A DNA stretch of 64,000 bases, from NCBI GenBank assembly GCA_003956705.1, contig QZCP01000035.1, forward strand, positions 124,001-188,000, in the 5' to 3' direction. Source of the stretch: Brevipalpus yothersi (Eukaryota; Arthropoda; Arachnida; Trombidiformes; Tenuipalpidae). A program made the translations under genes and the position numbers. Positions within the stretch are counted from its first letter, which is position 1, and each line of letters begins with the position of its first letter. This document shows positions 32,401 through 42,390 of the stretch, piece by piece. The notes beneath the pieces are model-generated. The model worked only from the letters and a program-made list of their open reading frames with translations. It was not told where the DNA came from and made no database searches.

Positions 32401-32925
32401 AAAGCCATATCAACTTTGCTGGTATGCCATTGCTGAAGCTATATGCAGAAGCAATCCAGTGTGGTCCATTTATCGTGAATATTACCATCGATGCCGAACT
32501 CTTTGGAATCCCTCTCAGAGGTTTCTTTATTCAGAATGTTATTCCTATCCATTACAATAAGCAGAGAATTATTCATCAACTTTACATGGAGAGAAGTTTC
32601 ATCTCTGGACTTTTAGGACGATGGCTTCTGGTTGGAATCTTCTTAGTAGTGAGTAAAATTTTCATCTCACTTCTCTCAGAATATAGAGGTTTTCCTTATT
32701 TATGCTCCTCGGCATCCTTTTTTCCTACAAAAACTGATGAATTTTTCCTCGTTATCATCTTAAATTAAGATCGAGAGAGATTGTTCTCTCTGGCAAAACA
32801 AGATCCATAAGAAAAAACCGTTCTTTATCAAGGAAGACAAAGATTTACTCAAGTTTCGCCGTTGGTTCTCCAGGTTCTATGATGAAAATGAAAATGAATG
32901 TGATGGAATGATCAAAGATTGGTAA
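29488..32925 (+). repeat. tandem segmental duplication, unit B (neverland copy B)
   Basis: Second copy of the segment starting near 24949. Near its start it carries about 34 extra bases (around 29569-29602) that are absent from unit A. Overall similarity is mosaic: a nearly identical upstream block, diverged middle, unrelated-looking intron 1, nearly identical exons 2-4, then clearly diverged exon 5. Confidence 0.85.
30764..32925 (+). CDS. nvd: Rieske oxygenase, neverland/DAF-36 family (copy B)
   Basis: Exons 30764-30946, 31513-31831, 31889-31969, 32025-32125, 32214-32648 and 32770-32925 encode 424 residues with the same structure as copy A. The N-terminal anchor, Rieske ligands (YCPHNG and RCPFHDW) and iron motif ENGSDLVHFNAVH are all intact, so the product should be an active cholesterol 7-desaturase-type enzyme. 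Exons 2-4 and the two small introns between them are almost identical to copy A, whereas exon 5 differs at many residues, especially in the part facing the presumed substrate region. The 57-nt intron 2 has no stop in frame here, so a retained-intron isoform with 19 extra residues is possible. The C-terminus continues past the stop of copy A (CDGMIKDW). Confidence 0.9.
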
Positions 32926-33261
32926 TCGTCAAAGAATCTGATTCAGTTCACAAGCTGTCCTTTTAAAAGCATACACGACTGTAATAATCAGTGGTCTTTA
33001 TAAAGTTTGATCAGTATACTTTGGTTTTATCTAAACCATCGATACAATCTTCGGCTTTATCACGAATTTTTACTCACAATCTTATCACAATGACTTCATT
33101 TTTGGCTATTTTTCTCCTCTTCATTTCATCTCTGCATGAATCATCAATCTGCATTGTGAAAGAAGAATATCTGACTTGATTCGAGTACAAAATTTTTTTC
33201 TTAAATGAAGCTTATTCCCAAGAATTGTTAATGATGATTTCCCTGAACATTTACTCGCACT
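32926..33261. other. convergent intergenic region
   Basis: Between neverland B and the minus-strand Ser/Lys-rich ORF. A 29-codon frame starting MTSFLAIFLLFISS at about 33090 looks like a signal peptide but stops at once, with no donor site, so it is not called. Confidence 0.4.
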
Positions 33262-34188
33262 TCAAGTTATTATTCCGTTGATCATATTAGAACATTCCAT
33301 ACTTCGACAATTAGTAGTGATTTTGGTGGACGAGTTTGGTTTTACGGCAGGTTTAAGGTGATTCGATTTGACTTTAGATGATTTCTTTACGATTTTCTCC
33401 TTCAATGAGCCATCAACTACTACAAATTCTTTTGTATTGTTGATTCTTAACCTTGATCGAAGATTATTACCCTTTTTGATTCCATATATTGCACTATCAG
33501 AATCTTCTAGTGGGAGTTTTCGTAAATTTTTTCTTGATTCAATTCTTTTGAGATCTAAATTAGACTTACTCATTTGAAGATTCAGTTCTGAGCGATTTGA
33601 GCGTGAACGATGAGAAGATCGAAGAACACGATCAGATTCTAATGAATATCTATTTCCATTAGTAGTTAAATTCTTATCTACATTTTCTAGCTTAAAAATA
33701 GGAGTTGCTACTACTTTAGCAAGACGAGATGGAGAAGGAGAAGAAGAAGAAGACGAGGAGGAGAAGGAAGAATGAAGAAGAGATTGGCGAGTTTTTCTCG
33801 GAGAAGTTGAAGTGAAAGTATTCACTTTGATGATTCTTCGTTTCATCGAATCAGATGACTCTTGCTTTGGAGGAGAGATAACAGTTTGTCTGGTGCTAAT
33901 TGTTCTAATAGATTGAACTTTACAATGTGACTTATTGGGTGTTGTAGAAGGTGTACTAGATGTGGTAATAGATGAAACTTTGCTGCTGGATTTGAGACTC
34001 TCTTTGACAATTCGCTTACTTTTCGGCCTTTGGTAGTCTCGCTCATTTCGATTCACTGATTTTCCAGGAGAATTGGTCGCAGATGATTCTCTATTTCTGC
34101 TTGACTTATTATTACTATTATTGTGTTGACTTTCTGATTGATTTTCGATTTGATGTGTCTTCTTCGATTTGCTTACCACAACACCCAT
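33262..34188 (-). CDS. Ser/Lys/Arg-rich low-complexity protein, unrecognised (possibly partial)
   Basis: An open frame of 308 codons from the first ATG (34188). The same frame stays open upstream to about 34290 (...PIDDDKGFTTDLNVSRRTL...), so a 5' exon may be missing from this model; an acceptor-like CAG sits about 25 codons upstream of the ATG. The protein is basic and rich in Ser, Lys, Arg and Asn, with a run of serines (SSSSSSSSPSPSRL) and motifs such as VLRSSHRSRSNRSELNL, but no domain I can name. It lies only about 145 bases downstream of the UTP23 stop on the same strand, so shared transcription or read-through is possible. Composition suggests an intrinsically disordered, perhaps nuclear, protein. 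Confidence 0.5.
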   Translation of the reverse strand: MGVVVSKSKKTHQIENQSESQHNNSNNKSSRNRESSATNSPGKSVNRNERDYQRPKSKRIVKESLKSSSKVSSITTSSTPSTTPNKSHCKVQSIRTISTRQTVISPPKQESSDSMKRRIIKVNTFTSTSPRKTRQSLLHSSFSSSSSSSSPSPSRLAKVVATPIFKLENVDKNLTTNGNRYSLESDRVLRSSHRSRSNRSELNLQMSKSNLDLKRIESRKNLRKLPLEDSDSAIYGIKKGNNLRSRLRINNTKEFVVVDGSLKEKIVKKSSKVKSNHLKPAVKPNSSTKITTNCRSMECSNMINGIIT

Positions 34189-34332
34189 CCGTTTCAATTT
34201 TCCTGGATTTGCAAGGGTTCGTCGGGATACATTGAGATCAGTTGTAAAGCCTTTATCATCATCAATTGGACTGGTTTCACAATAGTGAATTCACAATAAA
34301 AACAAAAATCTGTTTTCGAAAAAATGGTACTC

Positions 34333-35174
34333 TTAATCTGGATCAATATTATGTGATTTGAGCAATTTCCTAATGTGCTTGGCAACTTTGAGCTTCTTCT
34401 TTCGTCGAGTTCGTTTGATTGGATTGTGGTCTTCGGCTTCCTTTTCAGCATTATCAGATGCTTCAGTTTTCGGTTTCTTCTTTTTACAAGACAAGGGGTT
34501 GGGCCCTCCTTTCCTTTTCTTTTTCGAACGATTAGCACTCTCTTGAGGCCCCAAAACTCGCTCTTTAATTGCTTTCAAATGTTCTAACTGAACAGATTCA
34601 GAACCCAAAAGTTTCCTCTTAATTTCTAAATCACTTTTTAGGCTAGCCTCACTGGGGTGCTCGAGGTTCATCGCAGATAATTTCATGTACAAAATTGGAC
34701 ATCCAGGAACTTCTCTTAGTTTTTCAGTTAGAGTTAAGTCATTGGTTGCGATTATCAGATGATCAGTGTTTTTCTCACCAACAAGAGAAAGAATACATTC
34801 ACTGGCAGGAATAGGGTTTTTGGAATGATCACATTTACGGATTGAGAATTGCTTAACAATACAATGCGCTCCATATGCAGATTTTCCTACGAAGAAGAAA
34901 GAGAGCAATCAAATCATCTTGTTAGCCAGACACGCGAAGAAAGTATCAAAACCTTACCGAGCTCTTGAGTTTCATTAATTACACACAGAGTGGTGAACAT
35001 TTTAACTTGATCACCAAGATACTTTGGGATCTGTTCATTAAGATTAACTTTGTTTTCCAAGGCTTTTTGACAGAAGAATCCATCGATTACAACTTGATAA
35101 GGTGGATGAAATCCAAAATGGGTACGATAGAATGATAAATATTTAGACACTTTCTTATATCTACGAATCTTCAT
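34333..35174 (-). CDS. UTP23: rRNA-processing protein UTP23 (Fcf1/PIN family)
   Basis: Exons 34958-35174 and 34333-34886 (phase 1) encode 256 residues, close to human UTP23. The N-terminus (MKIRRYKK...YLSFYRTHFGF, PYQVVIDGFF) and the PIN-like fold elements (CVINETQELGK, ASECILSLV, HLIIATND) match the family. The C-terminal third is a basic tail with GPNPLSCKKKKPK, a signature I recall from animal UTP23. UTP23 belongs to the small-subunit processome in the nucleolus and acts in early 18S rRNA maturation and snR30/U17 release; the PIN site is generally regarded as degenerate. The single intron is 71 nt. Confidence 0.93.
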
Positions 35175-35248
35175 TTCAAAACAATCAAAAGTAATTACTG
35201 ATTGAACAACAATAAATAAAACACGTGAAAGTTAACATTTAAAACGTT

Positions 35249-35254
35249 TTTATT
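35249..35254 (-). other. poly(A) signal AATAAA
   Basis: Minus-strand AATAAA about 57 bases after the stop of the tentative two-exon gene at 35311-35963, and just upstream of the UTP23 start. It supports a transcript ending here. Confidence 0.4.
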
Positions 35255-35310
35255 TTTGCGATCAAAACAATCCTGCTTAAGCAGCGCTCCTGCCGGAAGT
35301 CTTTTCGCTG

Positions 35311-35963
35311 CTAGTCGAAGTTGATTGAAAGCTTTCTGAAGTTCAAGAGTTGATGAAAACTCTCCATTGAAGGACCACTAAAAAAATAATTAAGATCACT
35401 ATTTGAGCATTTGTAGAAGAAGTATTTGAGCATTCACTTCTCCAAATGATCACTTGCAATTCATCATATTCCAGAATAGTTTGTCAAATCAGAGAAATTA
35501 TAATACATATGCGTGAACTTTTGTTAGAATGTTGAAATCTCTCAAACGAAATTTTAGACCTTATTTTGCTTCTAGACTACTTTTTGTCAGATATAATTAG
35601 CTTTGTTTTTAGTCCAATTTATGAGTTCTTCACATTTTCGATCGTTCATTTTTCTCTCATTCGAAACTTTATATTTCTACTATCATTGATAAAAGAATGT
35701 TAAGAACGAAATTTTGATTCTCTTATCGATGAAATTACAGCTATCTCATTCTCAAAGAAAAGATGACATACTGTAAATTTACTAGAATGCTAATTAATTG
35801 TGAATCTGGCGAGACTAAGAATAAAAACAAATCTAGATTAGAAAAATACTGCTTCAACCATGGATCGCATTTCTGATTATTTCATTCACCTTGATGGTTT
35901 GGCGCCGATTCGGGAGTCAACACTGATTGGCGCTCTTCCGATGGTAATTAGTTTTCTTATCAT
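35311..35963 (-). CDS. tentative tiny two-exon gene (46 aa)
   Basis: Exon 35890-35963 (ATG at 35963, GTGAAT donor) and exon 35311-35377 (strong TTTTTTTAG acceptor) join to a 46-residue frame beginning MIRKLITIGRAPISV, reminiscent of a mitochondrial presequence. A poly(A) signal follows at 35249-35254. In another frame the second exon reads AFNQLRLAAKRLPAGALLKQ, which also looks protein-like but has no stop before the poly(A) signal. The opposite strand of exon 1 carries a competing plus-strand frame (MDRISDYFIHLDGL... from 35860). The evidence is splice sites plus the poly(A) signal only; the product is not recognised and the unit may be noncoding. Confidence 0.3.
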
Positions 35964-36528
35964 AAAAACTCCCTAAAAGAAATGAATACAAATCGTGTTC
36001 ATTTTATTTCTCTTCACAAATAGCGGAAATTATTCTCTCCCTTAATTTAGACAAATAACTCATCAAATCACAGAGAGAATCACACAAGATTAATAACGGT
36101 TTGGGCTCTTTCGTCCATGCGCTTTTTACTTTGTTTATTTACCAAGAACTAGGGTCATGGATGATGTAAGTGTGTGTGTATTCACAGTGTGTATATGATG
36201 TTCCCAACTGAATTGTTACAATTAAGTCATCTATTCAACTCATTTCTTGCCACAATTTGGTGAAAATTTTTCAGTTTATCTAGCTGAGAGGTGAGTTTCA
36301 GTTTTAGTTTCCTATCTTCAATAATCCGAAGGATAATTTTGTGCTCATTGCTACTATTTTGCTTTCATCATTGACTTTGTTTACATTCAAAACCCACATT
36401 TTCTTACATTGAAAATTTCACAGGATAAATTATGTTGATCTGTTGGATAGTCCCATAATGTGATCATTTTTTTCTGTGATTATTCTGTGAATTTTCTCTC
36501 CGATTGATAATGATCATTAGTAAAGACA
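35964..36528. other. upstream region of AKAP10
   Basis: No supported gene. Presumably contains the promoter and 5' UTR of the AKAP10-like gene and possibly the divergent promoter of the tentative minus-strand tiny gene. Confidence 0.4.
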
Positions 36529-38109
36529 ATGAATTTGAATCCATTTAGAAAAAAAGGTTTGTTCTCCTCAGCTGCTTAATCCATCTCTTACATCAATACT
36601 CTTGAATTAATCTTCGTTCGTCTCTATCTTTTAGCTAACAATCGAGTGAATGGACTTAGGTCTCTTCTACTCTCGATGGGCAATAGCCCGAACGATATTT
36701 CATCGCCGGAATGTGACAAGAATTGTAGTCGAAATTCGACCGAGGAGGCCGGTCAAAGTCTCTCCACAATCGCCCTGCGAGCAAGTCTCAATTCTTCCTC
36801 AGATGTATTATCCCATAGAAGCCTTAATCGTCGCCATCAGATGCTGATTGCTGAAGCTATTCATAACGAGAGTAAGTCACTTGTCTTGAAATCAAGATTG
36901 GACAAATCTTATTGTGATACTATCACCGATCAGGAAAGTCTTGCCTACTTTGTCCAATACATGGAATCATGTGGTTCCATTTCGAAGCACTTGATTCGCT
37001 TATGGGTTCAGTTAGACTGTTTCCAAAGATTTTCAGTTGAATGTCAGCCTTGTGATCAAGAACAATTCAAATCGGATGCCGAAGGTATATGGGAAAAATT
37101 TCTTGCCAATGGACGCTATTCAACCCTGGGTATAGATGAAAAGATCATCAGTGTTATCGATAGAAAACTCAATAACTCATATTCCAATAAGATTGACAAT
37201 AATATCTTCAGTGAGCTCACCAAGTGGCTTGTGAAGCACATGGAAGAGAAATATTTTACCGGTTACACAAAAAGTTATTTTCATTGTAAATATCAAGTGA
37301 CATTGTTGACAAGTGGTGACCTCAGACTTACTGATGTGCTTTATCACGATAGAACTTTATTCTACTTCATGGAATTTATGGATCACGAATCAATGAACAA
37401 CTATGTTGACTTCCTTGTGATGGGTCAAAATTGTCGTAAAAGTGAATGTACAAGAGAAGATTTACTTATTCTTTTCCAGCGTTTTTTCAATCCAGAATCT
37501 CAACATTATCTGGACATGAGTGATTCGGTGAGATGTCATACTGAGGAAGCTGTCAAAAGAGGTGATAAAAAGTGTTTCGATAAAGCAATGTCTATTCTCA
37601 TTCAATATTTAAGTGAAACATTCTTTCCGCAATTTTTATCGAGTCAAACCTTCTTCTCGTTCTTGGATGAATCGATTAGAGCATTGCACTTGTCAAGTGA
37701 AGAATCGTCACACCGTCAACGCCATGATAGTGGAAAAAGTGACCATTCTAGTGCAAGCCCTCGAGTTTCTTCCTCTTCATTTGCTGACAATTCAGATAAA
37801 TCATCTAATCAGAAAAACTTACACGATGATATTGATGTAATCTGGAAAAGGAACTGTGACACTGATCTTCAAATGGCAACCGTTGATCAATATGGAAAAG
37901 TTTTTTCACACTTTCTACCTGATCCTAGAGGAGAGGAGTCAACCAATTCTTTTAGCCTCTCCAAAGCAGTGAAAATATTTCGTAACAATTCAGTCGATGA
38001 AAAAATGCAAGAAGACTACGCTTATAGAGTTGCTCAGAGAATTGTTAACGATATTAGAACAGTTACTGAATCCTCCAATGCATGGTCAAAAAATACTTCA
38101 TCGAGCTGA
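36529..38109 (+). CDS. AKAP10: A-kinase anchoring protein 10 (D-AKAP2)
   Basis: Exons 36529-36556 and 36635-38109 (phase 1) encode 500 residues. The first exon gives only MNLNPFRKK. Two RGS-type regions are visible: about residues 108-228, starting ESLAYFVQYMESCGS, and about 217-373, with YFHCKYQVTLLTSGDLRLTDVL-type sequence, LFYFMEFM and FFPQFLSSQTFFSFL, which closely parallel human D-AKAP2. The C-terminus has the amphipathic PKA-regulatory-subunit binding helix (EDYAYRVAQRIVNDI, about 469-483). D-AKAP2 tethers PKA near endosomes and mitochondria through Rab interactions. It is shorter than the human protein (662), mostly from reduced linkers, and ends TSSS instead of the PDZ ligand STKL. 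AATAAA lies at 38413-38418. Confidence 0.92.
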
Positions 38110-38412
38110 TCTAATAAGATGGCAAATTTCACTTGTGTTCAAGATGGCAGTCGTCTCTTGTAATCTACTCATAATAACAAAGAAGGTAGCTAAATTTCCT
38201 CTGAAATCGTGTGAAAATTGATTGAATCATTTCTTGTTTGTCTTCCCTCCTCACTCTTTCTTTTGGAAAGAGAGTCCTAATTCGCTTTATTTCTAAGCTG
38301 TCTCTAACCCAAAATCATTGTATTTTTCATGCCTCCTAAGTTTTTTCCATTGTACTTTATATCTAACATGCACCAAAAGTTTAAAGGCAAATGTTTCTGG
38401 CTCTTTGAGTCC

Positions 38413-38418
38413 AATAAA
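38413..38418 (+). other. poly(A) signal AATAAA
   Basis: Canonical signal about 300 bases after the AKAP10 stop codon. Confidence 0.55.
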
Positions 38419-38747
38419 TCTGTATTTTTCTCAGTCACTGCCAACAGCGCATTTCATCTATCTTCTTTTCAAGATATAGTTAGTCCTGATATAGTTAAAA
38501 ATTCTTGATTATTTAATGGTGAACTCAGACTTTCTCCTTGTGGAGGGTCGATTTCGCCCTAGAATAACATTCGAGGTCAATCGAAAGCTTGGTCAGTGAG
38601 CCCTGAAGCCGAATAAGAAAAAAAATTGACTTCATCAAAAGTGATTGATTTCCAGTAAGCCAGGCGAGTCATGAATATCAACTTTGATCATTCCAGTTAC
38701 GATGAAAGTTCTAAATTTGAATATGATCATTTTCCACTCTCTTCATT

Positions 38748-38750
<3 letters not shown>

Positions 38751-38793
<43 letters not shown>

Positions 38794-38796
38794 CTC
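38751..38796. repeat. (TC)n microsatellite
   Basis: TC tract of about 40 bases followed by GCTCTC. It is the complementary orientation of the GA tracts found elsewhere in the window. Confidence 0.95.
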
Positions 38797-39551
38797 TTAA
38801 TGGTAGTCATTTAGAGGATGGAAGATGAAGAGCTCTGATTGATGAGCCAGACTTTCACCCTAAATCAGATGCTCACAATGACAATCTTAGTTATCAATTG
38901 CTATCTCATTCCATCTTTTTTTTGGACAAAGAAAAACATTTACCCAGATCATAATCGAGTAAAAGAACAAACTCATAATAATGAATAATAAAAAATAGAA
39001 GATAGTGCGATAGCACCAAAAGAGGACATGAGTTGCGGCCATTATCATTTCGACTCGTGCTCAGTCTTGATTGAAAAAGTTTTCAATCATTTACAGGTGC
39101 TGTTGGCCCTTCTAGCAAAATCCAGAGAACAAGCCCTTCAACCAGGCTCGGAGGATAAAAGATGAGGATAAAATGAGGATGATTTTGGAACCGGTTCAGT
39201 GGGATGCAAAAAAAATCCAAATGAGGGTGAAAAGAGGAGAGGAGAGGAGAGAGAGAGCGAAAATGTTGTCTTTAATTAAAGATGAGCCACAAGTGAGGCC
39301 ATTTCTCCTTCTCTTCAAATTCTATCTAATCATAGGGTTCAGAGCAATGGGGTTGAGTCAATAATATTCAGGTGAGCAAGTTTTTTTTTCTCTCAAATTC
39401 AGATGAAGAAGAGGTAAGCCTGGCTGAGCTAGTTGAGCGCATGAAGGGCATGAAAAGAGCATGGAATAAAACTGTTGGCCTCAAATAATGGCGAGAGTTA
39501 ACTTTCCGAAATAACGGTCAGAGCGAGGGCTGAAAGAAGGAAAAGAGAGAG

Positions 39552-39556
<5 letters not shown>

Positions 39557-39603
<47 letters not shown>
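39557..39603. repeat. (GA)n microsatellite
   Basis: GA tract of about 47 bases, roughly 560 bases upstream of the 7TM start codon. Confidence 0.95.
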
Positions 39604-39606
<3 letters not shown>

Positions 39607-40158
39607 TAGATAGAATTCGTGTCCGTTTGTGAATCTTCTTGTCCTCTATATTGTCATGGATCCAGACGATGATAGTTTGTCTAAGCAGCTGGAATATCTT
39701 CTTGTTATCATAAGTTTCAATGGATGAATTTCTTGTATCTATTGTTATTGTGATTCCGAGTGAAAATTTGTGACCTCCTCGTGCTTCTCTCTTTTTCTCC
39801 CTTTTGCCCTGATAGCCGTGGGGCAGGACGTGAATATTCTCATTCTCATTCTTTCCAAACAATTAATATTATTATTCCTTTATTTTACCTACTTATAATT
39901 CACCTGTGAGAGTGATCTGAGTGAGCCTCATGATACCAGTATCTTCAAGAAGTCCGGAAAAAAGTTTGTCTCGCGATATCGCTACAAGTTTTCATTGTTG
40001 CTCAATTGCGCTTCAAACATCCCATGACATGTGTATGTGTTGGTGAATGTTCTGATCTGGTCACGGGAACATGACCACTATATTGAGCTGAGCAAATGTA
40101 TTGGTGAATGCAGTTGGAAAAAAATTGATTACAATTTTGTGACATGTTCTCCTGAAAA

Positions 40159-41420
40159 ATGGGAAGAAGTCTCGAATCTCTTGTCAAAGCTACATCGATA
40201 GTTCGCTTAGTGCTGATCGGTGGTGTTTTTCTGGTCAATTTAATAAGCTTGATTCGGCTGATTTTCACATCAAGAAAAAATTTCATCTCATCATTCTGTA
40301 TACACCGAGCTACAACTGCCACTATTTTGTGTTCCAATCTTGTATATCTGTGTACCTGGTTGCCATACTTATTCTCATCCTATCGTAACGGACAATGGCC
40401 TTTCCTTCGCCAAAAAGAACATTGTATCATTCAGTATGCGATCACAGGCCAAGTGATGACCATTTTGTTAGCCGCTTTAAGTGTACGAAAACTTTACGAT
40501 TGCTTTTCACCTAAAAAAGCTCGTCTTATGACTTTTTCACTGATAATTGCCTGGCTCATTCCTCAAGCAGTTTATTTGAATGTGATCGATATTGTGAATA
40601 ATGAAAAAAGTACTCATCAATTTTTGGATCGTTTACTTTTCACACCATCCGGAATAATACATCATGGTGGATCTAATCATAACAATATTGGTTTCATGTT
40701 GTGTATCCAGCGATTAGCTTCACCAATCATTGCTCAACTCTCTTGGCATTATGTTGTCCTGGTTATTCCTTTGACCACAATTGTTTTTTTGTGCTCCATT
40801 GCTGGAGCTCTTCGTGCATCCCGAGTCATAATTCACGGTGAGTGTTTGAATTCGTGATCAACGTCAATCACGATTAACCAATCACTTGGAACTTTTTTAG
40901 CTTGAGCTGTCAAAATATCGGTTTGAGAGCTGATATTAAGCTTATTGGTATATATAGATTTAGTGGCTCCTTTTTATTGACCCATCTGATTATTTACTAT
41001 ATTCATCGATGGTCTCGATTGATGCTCAAATTAAATCGATCTCTCTTCTTTTTTCTTTACAATTTTTACCACACAGTTGACTCTTGTGATTGTTCCAGCG
41101 ATTTTGCCATCTCTTTGAGTCTCTATTTCAACCTCATGTGGCTGCTCATACTGAGACCTCTAATCGTTCTGCAAACACTCATGATGTCCACGGAGGCTGA
41201 TGGCTCGCCACCCACCTATTTGGATTTTGGTACACATTTAGTCCTTATATTTGCCTCATTATCAATTCCGTTCTCAAATTCAGGTGGTCTGAGGCTAGAA
41301 TCTTTCAATAGTCAAGAAACACTCTCAAGCACTAATTCATGCTGCAACCAATCAAATAAATCATCCATTTCAGAATTTGATCCATATAAGACTGGAAAAA
41401 GGGTTACTGATCAATATTGA
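40159..41420 (+). CDS. divergent seven-transmembrane (GPCR-like) protein
   Basis: Exons 40159-40837 and 41077-41420 join in phase 1 to 340 residues; an in-frame stop sits just before the ATG. Seven hydrophobic segments can be placed: IVRLVLIGGVFLVNLISLI, ILCSNLVYLCTWLPYLF, IIQYAITGQVMTILLAAL, LMTFSLIIAWLIPQAVYL, WHYVVLVIPLTTIVFLCSI, FAISLSLYFNLMWLLI and FGTHLVLIFASLSIPFS. There is a Cys just before TM3 (KEHCIIQ), as in class A receptors, but the DRY position reads SVRKLYDCF and no NPxxY motif is seen after TM7. The tail is Ser/Asn-rich with CC. The acceptor at 41076 was chosen because it keeps the frame; a second candidate at 41098 would shift it into a stop. An orphan receptor is likely, ligand unknown. 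Confidence 0.65.
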
Positions 41421-42390
41421 GCATTGTCAAAAATCTGATTTATTTTCAAACACTCAATCCTGTTATTTTTGAATAAGTTAATTAATTAATTAAAATTATT
41501 AATTTTTTAACCCTTGGGCATTATTTTTCTTCCTACGAATTGCAAAAAAATGGGATCGTCATGGCCTCATTTTTCACCAACTATCATTGTGCTAGCATCG
41601 GTGCTATTATCGTCTTCAATTTAACAAATTTTTCCTGTATAAGGTTTTTGCCATAGATAGGTATTTATTTGAAGAGACTGACTCGTAATAATATCTGCAA
41701 AATATCAAGGAATCCTTGATTTTGAGTCGATTTCAGGAATCCTATCAATATCATTTTGTTCACAGCCATTTTTATCATTTTCGTTCCAAAAATTGATCCA
41801 AATTCCGAAATTTTGGCCTTTTGGATCTTAATATTCTCTCCACCCGCATTCCAATTTTGATAGACTGAAGGATAAGTGTAAAGATAACTATCGAATTAGG
41901 AAAAACACTTCCCACATTCAGGCGCTAATTAAAAAAGAGATAAAAAAATTATTGAAAAATGATTGTTTTAAAATTGGTCTATAAGAAGGCCGAAATTCTT
42001 TGGGTTTTGACCAATTTTATGGACAGAATTAGAATTAAATCCAGTATTATTGCAAGACACCGTCTTCACGATATTGTTTTGACTTTTTGCACTCAACATG
42101 GATAAATTTTGAGAAGTATGAGAAATTAGGATCTTGTTCCTTGAGAGAGAATAGAACCGCTCTTTTTACACTCAATTATTGATTTAGAATTCGAACGATT
42201 AAGAGTGATAGTCAGCGATTTATTGGACAAAATTGAAAAAATTTACGCTGATCGATGTTCATCGATCCGATTCATAGGATTGGTCACCGTGATGTGATAT
42301 GTTGATGACCAATACTTCTAACAAGATCAGTCATCTAAAGTTCTTCAGTCGATGAACATTGTGCTGCTTGTATTCTCCTGAGCTTCCATA
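41421..42390. other. intergenic region
   Basis: 3' flank of the 7TM gene and upstream region of the His-rich gene. Apart from a short TTAA repeat near 41478-41494, nothing was recognised. Confidence 0.5.

Larger units (their letters stand above)
38419..40158. other. intergenic region with two GA/TC tracts
   Basis: Contains a (TC)n tract at 38751-38796 and a (GA)n tract at 39557-39603. Short frames such as 39173-39364 are purine-rich low complexity and not supported. It includes the upstream region of the 7TM gene. Confidence 0.5.

Noticed and set aside
33090..33179. Signal-peptide-like 29-codon frame (MTSFLAIFLLFISS...)
   Set aside because: Stops immediately and has no donor site leading to a further exon.
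40902..41076. Upstream part of the frame overlapping the second 7TM exon
   Set aside because: It is intron sequence that happens to be open; the receptor frame is entered only after the acceptor at 41076.
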